Source: Kluyvera cryocrescens NBRC 102467
Lineage (GTDB): Bacteria; Pseudomonadota; Gammaproteobacteria; Enterobacterales; Enterobacteriaceae
Assembly (NCBI RefSeq): GCF_001571285.1
Contig: NZ_BCTM01000008.1
Span: 124,001-188,000, forward strand
Reading direction: 5' to 3'
Length of the DNA stretch: 64,000 bases
Shown: positions 40,301 to 46,294 of the stretch, one piece after another
Layout of the letters: each line of letters starts with the position of its first letter
How positions within the stretch are numbered: the stretch's first letter is position 1
The notes under the pieces: model-generated
The model's input: the letters and a program-made list of their open reading frames with translations, nothing else
What the model was told of the DNA's origin: nothing
Databases searched by the model: none
Position numbers and translations under genes: made by a program

Positions 40301-40312
40301 AAAGAATTCCAT
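37307..40312 (-). CDS. recE: RecE, exodeoxyribonuclease VIII
   Basis: 1001 residues, longer than E. coli Rac RecE (866). The C-terminal third is the nuclease: from EPGRYEGLPNEVYHAANGIS, with RVRPDLEIDLDGVRIGADLKT giving the RecB-like Asp...DLK metal site and HISAGMYCN after it. Ahead of it are SAP-like Leu-Pro-Pro repeats (EEYNATLPPQV twice, DEHNANLPAQL once). A zinc-ribbon-like CTGCGAVGGGHCPECGP lies in the middle, and the N-terminal half is of unknown role. It degrades 5' strands of double-stranded DNA to feed RecT. GAGG ribosome site present. Confidence 0.93.
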   Translation of the reverse strand: MEFFNVVKATQKSGKKDAVIWRSAKSEARANLQLDVDLEDAGIETGRGKDYQKPIRTDFPVFNDLPEEGVVDFSWCERYELADDQRTWQLKPGAAPQDSFHQEDVADNNLTTELMAEENGDRKVEYSDDANAEFQLVTMPFRIQLLAQLCSETGHVYHISIPRRKELSALEMDMDNTYVQNLLLAVENAPEVKAYDMPSLWKLTDAVQKALSQTKRHELNHFIQFVKAWVSTEYIDRVLLVKEWQKGNRVALIQRTDVKTNAGGGNKTDRNPTLTHTLDTLDIEIALATLPMDFNIHDIPGGVFRRAKEIVSKKESPFKEWSEALRKTAGILDYSRAAIFALIRGAAENVHHFPVSLQTYIKANLTESDHEHPTEETLAAAGNVPEKSWENEINEQVAAEQKAAAKQPEIANVGGGIFSIDGLMNAPAKPTEETTNEPMEETKRTEGETNDAVSAGEGAVEDDPQTDTVEEIVCTGCGAVGGGHCPECGPVAGDATYAAMEADLKEEADAQELENCNADILAAAAPSLANHEAADVNQKPENVTQNDGSVHQEAQNAHQSSPEVNQPEPVAEYPAFFEPGRYEGLPNEVYHAANGISSTQVKDARVSLMYFNARHVEKTITKERSPVLDMGNLVHALALQPEQLDAEFSVEPVIPEGAFTTTATIRAFIDEHNANLPAQLSADDIKALLEEYNATLPPQVPMGASLEETGQSYMALPAEFQRIEEGQKQTATAMKACIKEYNATLPPQVKTSGSRDALLEQLAVINPDQVAQEAQKPQPLKVSGTKADLIQAVKTVNPDAVFADELLDGWRENPEGKVLVTRQQLSTALAIQKALLQHPTAGKLLTHPSRAVEVSYFGFDDETGLEVRVRPDLEIDLDGVRIGADLKTISMWNIKQEGLRAKLHREIIDRDYHISAGMYCNVADFDQFFWIFVNKDEGYHWVAVIEASEDLLDLGLLEYQRTMRALAQAYDTDSWPAPVTEDYTDELNDFDVRRLEALRLA
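38066..38244. repeat. Direct repeat inside recE
   Basis: A 32-base word (starting CACCTGCGGCGGCAGGG, ending TACTCTT) occurs exactly at 38066-38097 and again at 38213-38244, with a degenerate third copy near 38283. It encodes the EEYNATLPPQV-type units, which shows internal duplication of SAP-like motifs. Confidence 0.9.
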
Positions 40313-40453
40313 GTGAGATCCTCTTTTTTGGGTGTTAGAATCCCCGGGCCATTGATGGCGCCCATTGGGTGTCTTTTTGGTTTGGTATAAATTCCGGTGT
40401 AACTTTGGTCGGAAGCACCGGACGTACAGGCCCGCCTTGCGCGGGTTTTTACG

Positions 40454-40621
40454 TTATGACTCGTGAGCCATCTGGTCGTATGAAGCACAACGTACACAGC
40501 AGTAATCGCGCTCTTCGTGCGTCAGCTGCGCGCCGTGGATCAACGTCAGCGTGTTCTTCACTTCTTTTCCTTGCTCAATTGGCTTTCCGCAGAGGCGGTA
40601 AGCGCATTTCTTCTCTTGCAT
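40454..40621 (-). CDS. YdaE-like small zinc-binding phage protein
   Basis: 55 residues: MQEKKCAYRLCGKPIEQGKEV to CASYDQMAHES, with Cys pairs CAYRLC and CCVRC spaced like a zinc finger. Rac prophage has the zinc protein YdaE at the same place, upstream of recE. The ATG has GGGGGAG at good spacing. Function unknown. Too short to be noticed by length filters. Confidence 0.75.
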   Translation of the reverse strand: MQEKKCAYRLCGKPIEQGKEVKNTLTLIHGAQLTHEERDYCCVRCASYDQMAHES

Positions 40622-40632
40622 ATCTCCCCCCG

Positions 40633-40839
40633 TTAATGACTAAGGGCATTGCCTACACCATTCAGAAACACTTCAACCAAAAGCTCGGTTGTATAAGTGC
40701 GCTCTACGCCGCGATGCAGATACAAACGACCTCGTGCGTTGGCTGATGCAGTCCAGGTTGCGTCTTTGTGTTTGACGAGCATTCCGGGCAGAACCGCGCC
40801 GCGGTTGATCGTCTGTGTGCCGTAGTGCTGATGAACCAT
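40633..40839 (-). CDS. Small phage protein, first gene of the leftward early operon
   Basis: 68 residues from MVHQHYGTQTINRGAVL with CTGGAG at good spacing; a longer in-frame reading lacks a ribosome site. Motifs: GMLVKHKDATWTASANARGR and HRGVERTYTTE. No function recognised. By position, just after PL, it corresponds to kil or host-takeover genes of lambdoid phages; this is inference. It is not Arg-rich, so it does not look like an N antiterminator. Confidence 0.65.
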   Translation of the reverse strand: MVHQHYGTQTINRGAVLPGMLVKHKDATWTASANARGRLYLHRGVERTYTTELLVEVFLNGVGNALSH

Positions 40840-41016
40840 GATGTTCTCCAGTTTTCTTAAGTGAACTTCGCTGGTGGCGCCGTGTAGCTGATACCCACGG
40901 TTGAGCTTTTTCACTCTGCAATTCACCACCGCGAAGCCCACTTTTTGTGTCTTGCCTTGTCGCCGGCTAGCGGAACGTTGTTGAACCTTATGCGCGTTGT
41001 GTTTCGCGATGAGGTG

Positions 41017-41059
41017 ATAATAGCAATGGGTATTGGTTGTATCAATACGTATTGCTATT
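41017..41059 (-). promoter_or_regulatory. PL promoter with two OL operators
   Basis: On the minus strand: -35 TTGATA (41040-41045), 17-base spacer, -10 TATTAT (41017-41022). Two 17-base operators overlap it: CAATACGTATTGCTATT at 41043-41059 and its inverted near-copy AATAGCAATGGGTATTG at 41019-41035. The core CAATACGTATTG is a perfect palindrome and recurs at the cI-cro intergenic region. The repressor would shut off the leftward operon here. Confidence 0.85.
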
Positions 41060-41158
41060 TATTGGTTTGAATTAGTATTAAAAGATTGATAGCGAAAGGA
41101 ATTTATTTTTTAGTAATGTGCGTGTTATGCTCAAAAAAACATCAAAGAGGGTATCTCT

Positions 41159-41392
41159 ATGGGCTTGGGAATGGATATGTCACGTGATGAACTGCTGGAA
41201 GATCGCGCAGCTTTCATCGCTGGCGAGATTGGCGGGGCGGTTGTTGAGTTGATTATTGGCGGGGGAGTGATTAGTCGGGATGCTATTGCGGATAGCCTGG
41301 AAGCGAAGCGGAAAGCTGTGGGCAATGTGATCCACAAAGGAGTGTTGCGGGATGCTGCGGAGTTCGTGAGGAATGGGCAGTACAAAACCTGA
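41159..41392 (+). CDS. Small phage protein of unknown function between PL and the exclusion-like module
   Basis: 77 residues with AGAGGG before the ATG. Helical, with AGEIGGAVVELIIGGGVISRD and AKRKAVGNVIHKG. I cannot name the family. It is transcribed opposite to cI and to the early left operon, with its own AT-rich upstream sequence (GTTATGCT-like -10 near 41127). That suggests separate expression, perhaps in the lysogen. Confidence 0.65.
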   Translation: MGLGMDMSRDELLEDRAAFIAGEIGGAVVELIIGGGVISRDAIADSLEAKRKAVGNVIHKGVLRDAAEFVRNGQYKT

Positions 41393-41410
41393 TTGGACGG
41401 GTTGCCAATG

Positions 41411-41710
41411 CTATAGCCAGTGGAATCCTTTAGCCATTAACCCGGCAAGGCCTAGTGCCACAGCGATGATGGCACCAAATAAAATGCGAAAGTCACTTCG
41501 CGCATCACGCTTGATTTCTCTGACATCATCTTTAATTTCTTTAAGGGTGTTTTTCATGTGCTCGACGTCGGATTCGAGCTTAGCTACTCTTGCTTGCATG
41601 TCATCGCCTCCGCCATTGCCTCCACCGTGCTTCTCATCATGTATTATTTCATTTGAAGCATCAAGGTTTCCATTGGGTAGCTGAAAAACATTCCTATCAT
41701 ATGGCATCAT
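41411..41710 (-). CDS. Coiled-coil, C-terminally membrane-anchored protein (second gene of rex-position module)
   Basis: 99 residues from the first ATG of ATGATG. Layout: a Gly-rich stretch (HGGGNGGGDD), a heptad coiled coil (ARVAKLESDVEHMKNTLKEI continuing to about residue 72), then one C-terminal TM helix (FRILFGAIIAVALGLAGLMA). No family recognised; the shape resembles XhlA-type membrane proteins. Its start overlaps the stop of the upstream gene (ATGATGCCATATGA), so the two are translationally coupled. Downstream of cI on the same strand, like lambda rexB, a membrane protein. Confidence 0.75.
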   Translation of the reverse strand: MMPYDRNVFQLPNGNLDASNEIIHDEKHGGGNGGGDDMQARVAKLESDVEHMKNTLKEIKDDVREIKRDARSDFRILFGAIIAVALGLAGLMAKGFHWL

Positions 41711-42149
41711 TGCTTTTCCACTTAGTCGACACTGAAAAATAGGCGCTAGCGACATCGATAACTTCCCACACAGATTCTGGGTTTGAGTCTCTAAATAACA
41801 ATTGGAGCTTAATACGATAGTAGCCCGGAGCTGTGGCCACAAAAGTATCTATGACCGCCATCTCTGCTACAAACTCACCAGTATCACCCCATCTAGGGTC
41901 ATACTTGAACAGGTTACTTTTTTTTGCAGGAATAGTTACATCTTCATCATTGTGAAAAATAGATACTTCCAGCGAATAATTATCTGTGCCATTAAAATCA
42001 ATTACACCAAAATTAATGGCGATGGTTTGCTCTGAGGGGTAACTGTCACAAATTATAGAAATATTAGGCTTGGTTTCACCCACAGTTAAACCTAATGAAT
42101 AGCGCGAAGGGTAAACAAAGGCTATTTTTCCTTTGATGTCAGCCATCAT
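41697..42149 (-). CDS. Beta-rich protein of unknown function (first gene of rex-position module)
   Basis: 150 residues beginning MMADIKGKIAFVYP, with the stop overlapping the next gene. The composition (many alternating hydrophobic residues, IAINFGVIDFNGTDNYSLEV, GYYRIKLQLLF) suggests a beta-sandwich. No TM segment, no catalytic motif recognised. It starts 41 bases after the cI stop, so it is expected on the PRM transcript in the lysogen. By position, lambda has rexA here. A role in superinfection exclusion or host conversion is inferred only from position. Confidence 0.75.
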   Translation of the reverse strand: MMADIKGKIAFVYPSRYSLGLTVGETKPNISIICDSYPSEQTIAINFGVIDFNGTDNYSLEVSIFHNDEDVTIPAKKSNLFKYDPRWGDTGEFVAEMAVIDTFVATAPGYYRIKLQLLFRDSNPESVWEVIDVASAYFSVSTKWKSNDAI

Positions 42150-42190
42150 TAACCTCTTTATACTAAGTGAACGGTGGGTCAGCTGTGTTT

Positions 42191-42889
42191 TCAGCCATGC
42201 TTCCGATAAGTTTGCGGCATACTTCCGATCACCTTGCCGAAGACGAAGATTTTGTTCATCTCTTCCTTTTCAATCGGCTCCCACGGTCGATAAGTAGGGT
42301 TGTCGGAGATAACCAGGAGTTTGTCTTTCATCTTCTGCAGGCGCTTAACATGCGACGTATCGTCGTAGATGAAGGCGTAAATGCCGTCACCGTCGAAGTG
42401 TTGAACGCTAATATCCACAAACAGCAAATCTCCCGGTTCAATCGTTCCTGACATGCTGTCGCCGCGAACGTTGATGATGCGGATCTGTTCCTGTTTGCGA
42501 CCGTTAAACATCTGGCGAGCATCTTCAACGGAGTATTCCACGGAGCGTAATACCTCCACGAACTCACTATTAATGATTCCGGGACCAGCGCTGACTGTTA
42601 GGTCGAGAACGTCAACCCTGAAGATATTTGGATCTGTTTTAACAGGAGCAATAAAAGTCGGTTGTTGGCCGTCAGCCCTCATAGGGCCTATTCCCGTAGA
42701 CAACCACTCCGTTCGAACCCCAAGCGCATTCGCAATTTCTACAATCTTGGTCGACCCTCGCGCATTGCCGCTAGTTAGCCTCCAGATAGTTGGCTGGGCA
42801 ACACCCGACGCCTTCGCAAGAGCGCCTTGAGACATTCCCGACTGTTCCATTGCCTGATTCAGGCGTTCAGCAAGAGTTTCTTTTTTCAT
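42191..42889 (-). CDS. CI/LexA-type phage repressor with S24 self-cleavage domain
   Basis: 232 residues from MKKETLAERLNQAM. The N-terminal HTH is MSQGALAKASGVAQPTIWRL. The C-terminal S24 peptidase has the nucleophile Ser in RGDSMSGTIEPGD and the general-base Lys in HVKRLQKMK; an Ala-Gly-type cleavage site is likely at SAGPG. It keeps the lysogenic state and is cleaved on RecA activation. Upstream codons in frame overlap the operator DNA and are rejected. PRM places the mRNA start at or beside this ATG. Confidence 0.93.
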   Translation of the reverse strand: MKKETLAERLNQAMEQSGMSQGALAKASGVAQPTIWRLTSGNARGSTKIVEIANALGVRTEWLSTGIGPMRADGQQPTFIAPVKTDPNIFRVDVLDLTVSAGPGIINSEFVEVLRSVEYSVEDARQMFNGRKQEQIRIINVRGDSMSGTIEPGDLLFVDISVQHFDGDGIYAFIYDDTSHVKRLQKMKDKLLVISDNPTYRPWEPIEKEEMNKIFVFGKVIGSMPQTYRKHG

Positions 42890-42896
42890 AGTTTTT

Positions 42897-42968
42897 AATT
42901 TATACGCTTGCGTATTGATGGTCAAAACACGTTTTGCTATTGCTCAGGGCAATACGCATTGCTATTAT
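42897..42968. promoter_or_regulatory. PRM and PR promoters with three OR operators
   Basis: PRM on the minus strand: -35 TTGACC (42920-42925), 17-base spacer, -10 TAAATT (42897-42902). PR on the plus strand: -35 TTGCTC (42940-42945), 17-base spacer, -10 TATTAT (42963-42968). Operators: CAATACGCATTGCTATT (42950-42966), CAAAACACGTTTTGCTATT (42923-42941, looser) and minus-strand CAATACGCAAGCGTATA (42901-42917). They match the OL words, giving a lambda-like three-site OR. Confidence 0.85.
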
Positions 42969-42998
42969 TGTTTTGTTCAATACTTTTAGGAATTGAAA

Positions 42999-43226
42999 AT
43001 GACCAACAAAATCATCCAACACGCCATCGACATTGCTGGCAGCCAAAAGAAACTCGCAGATCTCTGCGGTGTTGCTCAGCCTACGGTCTGGCGATGGCTG
43101 CATGGCGGCGGCATTGATGCGCGATACGTCATGAAAATCGTGTCGGCAACCAACGGGAAGGTTAAACCCGCTGACATTCGTCCAGACCTTGCCATGTTGC
43201 TTAGTTCAAACAGCAGCCAATTCTAA
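42999..43226 (+). CDS. YdaS/Cro-like antirepressor DNA-binding protein
   Basis: 75 residues from MTNKIIQHAIDIAGSQ. HTH: SQKKLADLCGVAQPTVWRWL. The layout (AGSQKKLADLCGVAQPTVWRW, then VKPADIRPDL) is that of the YdaS family of Rac-like prophages, a functional analogue of Cro. The ATG is preferred to a TTG two codons upstream. First gene from PR; its stop lies 19 bases before the ydaT-like start. Confidence 0.9.
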   Translation: MTNKIIQHAIDIAGSQKKLADLCGVAQPTVWRWLHGGGIDARYVMKIVSATNGKVKPADIRPDLAMLLSSNSSQF

Positions 43227-43245
43227 CCACGAAAGGGAAAGCACT

Positions 43246-43788
43246 ATGCAATCACTTACGTTTCACCAGGATACCTCGTTTTCCACTAAGCCACTGATAA
43301 ACCGTTATCAGCCAGCGAAAAGCGTATCACCGGAAAAAATCCGTGATGCCGTCCGCGCCTGGGCGATGTCAATCAACAATCAGGACGTAGTCGCTGGTCT
43401 GATCGTCGAGGAATGGGAACGGCAGGGCGGCGGCGCGCTGGACTTCCCTGACGACCTGAGCCGCCGGCGACAGAAGCTGTTCCGCTGGCTCGACGGCACC
43501 ACCGTGGCGGCGCATCGCAATATCGAGCTACTGACCCCGGCGATAACTGCGGTTCTCCCTCTGGAATTCCGGGGCCGCCTGGCGCAGCAGGATGACTTCA
43601 TGACGCGCTATGCGGCGATGGAGAAGGAGGTCAGCGAGGCGAAACAGGCGCTGATGCTTCGCGCGCCACAGCACCAGATGGTGAAAGAGGTTCGTGAGGG
43701 GATCGAGCATCTGCTCGGGCTACTGCCGGTTGAAGCTATGGCTCAGGTTCTCAGCGGGATAGCAGCTGTTGCCCCGGGCCTTATGTGA
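43246..43788 (+). CDS. YdaT-like protein (CII analogue of Rac-type phages)
   Basis: 180 residues with AAAGGGAAAG before the ATG. The N-terminal half matches the YdaT domain as I know it from Rac: VEEWERQGGGALDFP, LFRWLDG, and PAITAVLPLEFRGRL. The C-terminal half is helical with coiled-coil character. YdaT was first described as toxic when overproduced, then shown to act like CII in a related phage. It follows the YdaS-like gene, so the pair replaces cro-cII. Confidence 0.87.
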   Translation: MQSLTFHQDTSFSTKPLINRYQPAKSVSPEKIRDAVRAWAMSINNQDVVAGLIVEEWERQGGGALDFPDDLSRRRQKLFRWLDGTTVAAHRNIELLTPAITAVLPLEFRGRLAQQDDFMTRYAAMEKEVSEAKQALMLRAPQHQMVKEVREGIEHLLGLLPVEAMAQVLSGIAAVAPGLM

Positions 43789-43795
43789 GGTATCG

Positions 43796-43906
43796 ATGAA
43801 AAACAATCGAAGTGAAATGGCGAAAGCCGCGGTGCTCGAACACCAACGGCTTTCTAGTGCAAAAACGGTAGGTAATTGCGGAGATAAGTATGTCAAATAC
43901 CGCTGA
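43796..43906 (+). CDS. Very small phage ORF, 36 residues
   Basis: MKNNRSEMAKAAVLEHQRLS to KYVKYR, with GAGGTATCG before the ATG. The end overlaps the next gene's start by 17 bases. The good ribosome site and tight fit suggest it is translated, at least to couple ydaT-like and O-like genes. No function recognised. Confidence 0.5.
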   Translation: MKNNRSEMAKAAVLEHQRLSSAKTVGNCGDKYVKYR

Positions 43907-44870
43907 AGTTATCAAATTTCCCGCCCCACCACAGGGGCAACAGGAGAGCCGCATGGCTGAGCTGGAGAACGGCTATTTGCGTTTAGCCAACCAGATTCAG
44001 GATGCCTTGTGTATCGTTGAGCTATCAGGCCGTGAATTCCGCGTGCTGAATGCCATCGTTCGTCTGACCTATGGCTGGTCCAAGAAGTCTGACCGCATCG
44101 CTAATAGCCTCATTGCCGACAAAACGACGCTGAAGGTGAAGCACGTTTCTGAAGCTGTGCTGAGCCTTGCCTATCGGAACATCATCATCCTGCGTCGAAT
44201 TGGGCAAACCAGATACATCGGGGTTAATACCTGCCTAGATAAGTGGGCTTATACCAAGCCAAATTGCATGAAGTGTCCGGCGGCGTTCCCGGCTGCTGAA
44301 GTCGAAACATGGGTTATCAATGCCCCTGAATTCATGATTAGCAATCCCCAGAATCAGGGACAGTTATCCCTGAAAACAGGGATGGCTATCCCCGAAAACA
44401 GGGATGGTGATTTCAACCCTCCAACCATCCCCGAAAACAGGGATGGTTATCCCCGAATTCAGGGAACGCTATCCCCGAAAACAGGGAACACCAAAGACAT
44501 TCTTCCAAAGACAAATATAAAAACAGATCTAACCCCCTCTAATCCCCCAAAGGGGAAGGTGAAGTTTGACCCGCTGACAATCCCTGTTCCTGAGTGGCTT
44601 GATTCTGAGTCATGGAGTGAATGGGTTGCTTATCGCCAGCAATCTGGCAAGGCCATCAAGACCGAAATGACGGTCACCAAGGCTTTCAAACTGCTGAAAG
44701 CCTGCCTGGACGAAGGCCATAACCCGGTTGACGTGATCAACACCAGCATCGCCAACGGGTACCAGGGATTGTTCAAGCCGAAGTTTGCTCTCGCTGAGCG
44801 CAAAGCGGGCCGGGATGTGAATCACATTTCAGAGCCAGATAAAACCATCCCAACCGGGTTCAGGGGGTAA
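43890..44870 (+). CDS. Lambda O-like replication initiator
   Basis: 326 residues with GGAGATAAGT before the ATG. The N-terminal winged-helix origin-binding domain (about 20-115) has ENGYLRLANQIQDALC and REFRVLNAIVRLTYGWSKKSD, typical of phage replication protein O. A low-complexity middle (about 150-205) is coded by the iterons of the origin. The C-terminal part (PEWLDSESWSEWVAYRQQSG) should contact the DnaC-like loader. It binds the iterons and recruits host DnaB. Confidence 0.9.
   Translation: MSNTAEVIKFPAPPQGQQESRMAELENGYLRLANQIQDALCIVELSGREFRVLNAIVRLTYGWSKKSDRIANSLIADKTTLKVKHVSEAVLSLAYRNIIILRRIGQTRYIGVNTCLDKWAYTKPNCMKCPAAFPAAEVETWVINAPEFMISNPQNQGQLSLKTGMAIPENRDGDFNPPTIPENRDGYPRIQGTLSPKTGNTKDILPKTNIKTDLTPSNPPKGKVKFDPLTIPVPEWLDSESWSEWVAYRQQSGKAIKTEMTVTKAFKLLKACLDEGHNPVDVINTSIANGYQGLFKPKFALAERKAGRDVNHISEPDKTIPTGFRG
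44344..44488. repeat. Phage replication origin: six iterons inside the O-like gene
   Basis: Six copies of an 18-base unit ATCCCCGAAAACAGGGAT start at about 44344, 44366, 44388, 44427, 44449 and 44471. Spacing is 22 bases, except for 39 bases between the third and fourth, so there are two triplets. Each unit is itself a partial dyad (ATCCC...GGGAT). As 22 is not a multiple of 3, the units are read in changing frames, giving IPENRDG, LSLKTG and similar words. Same design as lambda ori within O. Confidence 0.92.
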
Positions 44871-44872
44871 CA

Positions 44873-45622
44873 GTGAAAAATATTGTTAATTCCGGCAGCG
44901 CCCTTGAGCGCCTGAAGAAACTCATTCCGCCAGGCGTACAGCCGAAGTTCACCAGCGCAGCTGAGCTGCTGGCGTGGCAGCGGGAAGAGGGGCTGAAGCA
45001 TTGCGAGGAGCTGAGTCGACTGAACCAGAAGGCGCGCACTGAGAAAATCTTCGGTCGCTCTGGCATCCAGACCTTGCACCGCAGCTGCACGTTCGCCAAC
45101 TACGAAGTATCCAGCGAGCAGCAGCGCAAGGCCTACACTATGGCGAAAAGCTACGCGCAGAACTTCGGGACCGGCTTTGCGAGCTTCGTGTTCAGTGGCG
45201 GCCCGGGCACCGGCAAAAACCATCTTGCCGCGGCGATTGGCAACCATCTCCTGGCTGCTGGCCATTCGGTTCTGGTCGTCACCATTCCGGATCTGATGCT
45301 TCGGGTTCGCGAATGCTACGACGGCGGCCAGTCAGAAGCATCGCTACTGGATGACCTTTGCAAAGTTGAGTTGCTGGTGCTGGATGAGGTCGGTATTCAA
45401 CGCGGCAGCAGTGGCGAAAAGGTCATTCTGAATCAGGTTATCGATCGCCGGCTGTCGTCGATGAAGCCTGTTGGCGTACTGACGAACCTGAATCATGCAG
45501 GGCTTCAGGATGCGCTGGGGCTTCGAATTATCGACCGCTTAACCATGGATAACGGCATCTGGGTGAACTTTGACTGGGCCAGCTACCGCAAGAACGTATC
45601 GCATCTGAGGACTGTGAAATGA
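44873..45622 (+). CDS. DnaC-like helicase loader
   Basis: 249 residues. AAA+ ATPase with Walker A SGGPGTGKNHLAAAIG (the Asn after GK is the same as in E. coli DnaC), Walker B LLVLDEVGIQR, sensor-1 VLTNLNH and an Arg in IIDRLT. The N-terminal helical part (about 1-80) should bind DnaB. It starts 2 bases after the O-like gene and plays the role of lambda P. Host dnaC ancestry is plausible. Confidence 0.93.
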   Translation: MKNIVNSGSALERLKKLIPPGVQPKFTSAAELLAWQREEGLKHCEELSRLNQKARTEKIFGRSGIQTLHRSCTFANYEVSSEQQRKAYTMAKSYAQNFGTGFASFVFSGGPGTGKNHLAAAIGNHLLAAGHSVLVVTIPDLMLRVRECYDGGQSEASLLDDLCKVELLVLDEVGIQRGSSGEKVILNQVIDRRLSSMKPVGVLTNLNHAGLQDALGLRIIDRLTMDNGIWVNFDWASYRKNVSHLRTVK

Positions 45623-45819
45623 GCATAGTCAAAACTCACACCGGAATAGTGATCACCAAAGACGGGCCGCTGCGTAAAAAACTGCACGAAACGAAAAGCA
45701 TGTGGTGTGCCGGGAAGAACGAGATGTACCACAAAGATACTGGGCGTCGTCATTTTGGCGAATTAACTCGCCACCGATTGCTGCTGGAAACGATTGAAAA
45801 AATCGGGAGCGAATCATGA
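45619..45819 (+). CDS. Small phage protein, unknown function
   Basis: 66 residues, MSIVKTHTGIVITKDGPLRK on. Basic, with CAGKNEMYHKDTGRRHFGELTRHRLLLE. ATGA overlap with the DnaC-like gene and with the next gene. Such genes lie in the nin-like region of many enterobacterial prophages; no role recognised. Confidence 0.7.
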   Translation: MSIVKTHTGIVITKDGPLRKKLHETKSMWCAGKNEMYHKDTGRRHFGELTRHRLLLETIEKIGSES

Positions 45820-46064
45820 GTGAAGTCATCGAGAAGCAGACGAATAAAGCGATCGCAATCATCGCCGAGTACATCCAGCGCGCGAGCAAGAACGAGCAGT
45901 TGCAGGAGGCAAAAACACGCCTCGATAAGAAAGTCGTTTTATTTTCCGATGATGAGAATTGCGACCTTGGCAAGTTGATGACCGCGTTTGTACCGGCCAT
46001 GACCAGCCATTCCCGGGAGAAGTTCTTCGAAGAAATCGCCGCAGCACTGGAGGCCGCGCTATGA
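45816..46064 (+). CDS. Small helical phage protein, unknown function
   Basis: 82 residues, acidic and helical (AIIAEYIQRASKNEQLQEAK, REKFFEEIAAALEAAL). ATGA overlaps on both sides. No family recognised. Confidence 0.7.
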   Translation: MSEVIEKQTNKAIAIIAEYIQRASKNEQLQEAKTRLDKKVVLFSDDENCDLGKLMTAFVPAMTSHSREKFFEEIAAALEAAL

Positions 46065-46294
46065 GTAACCAATTATTTCTCAAATGCATCAAGGATACTG
46101 AAGGCTATTGGACTGAAGGCGAAATGTATCCGGCCCGAGTTGTTGCTGGCGGGTTTGTGCAGGTTGGCGATGATGATGAACCTAACGGCGAGAACTGGAG
46201 CGCTGCACCGGTGGAATATCGGGAAGATGATTCGATCGTCTATCAGGTCGATGGGATTGAAGGTGAGGTTTTATTCGAGGAGTCAGCCCAATGA
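46061..46294 (+). CDS. Small acidic phage protein, unknown function
   Basis: 77 residues, MSNQLFLKCIKDTEGYWTEG, with beta-strand-like pattern (YPARVVAGGFVQVGDDDEPN, IEGEVLFEE). ATGA overlaps with both neighbours. I do not recognise it, but the SH3-like size and pattern are common in phage accessory genes. Confidence 0.7.
   Translation: MSNQLFLKCIKDTEGYWTEGEMYPARVVAGGFVQVGDDDEPNGENWSAAPVEYREDDSIVYQVDGIEGEVLFEESAQ

Noticed and set aside
40255..40497. 80-codon minus-strand frame over the recE start
   Set aside because: Overlaps recE and the YdaE-like gene with no ribosome site; a shadow frame.
43246..43788. YdaST as a classical toxin-antitoxin system
   Set aside because: Location after PR and the established Cro/CII-like roles in related phages explain the pair better.
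44344..44488. Regular repeats that could be taken for a CRISPR array
   Set aside because: Units are 18 bases with only 4-base gaps and lie within a replication initiator gene; they are iterons. No cas gene is present.
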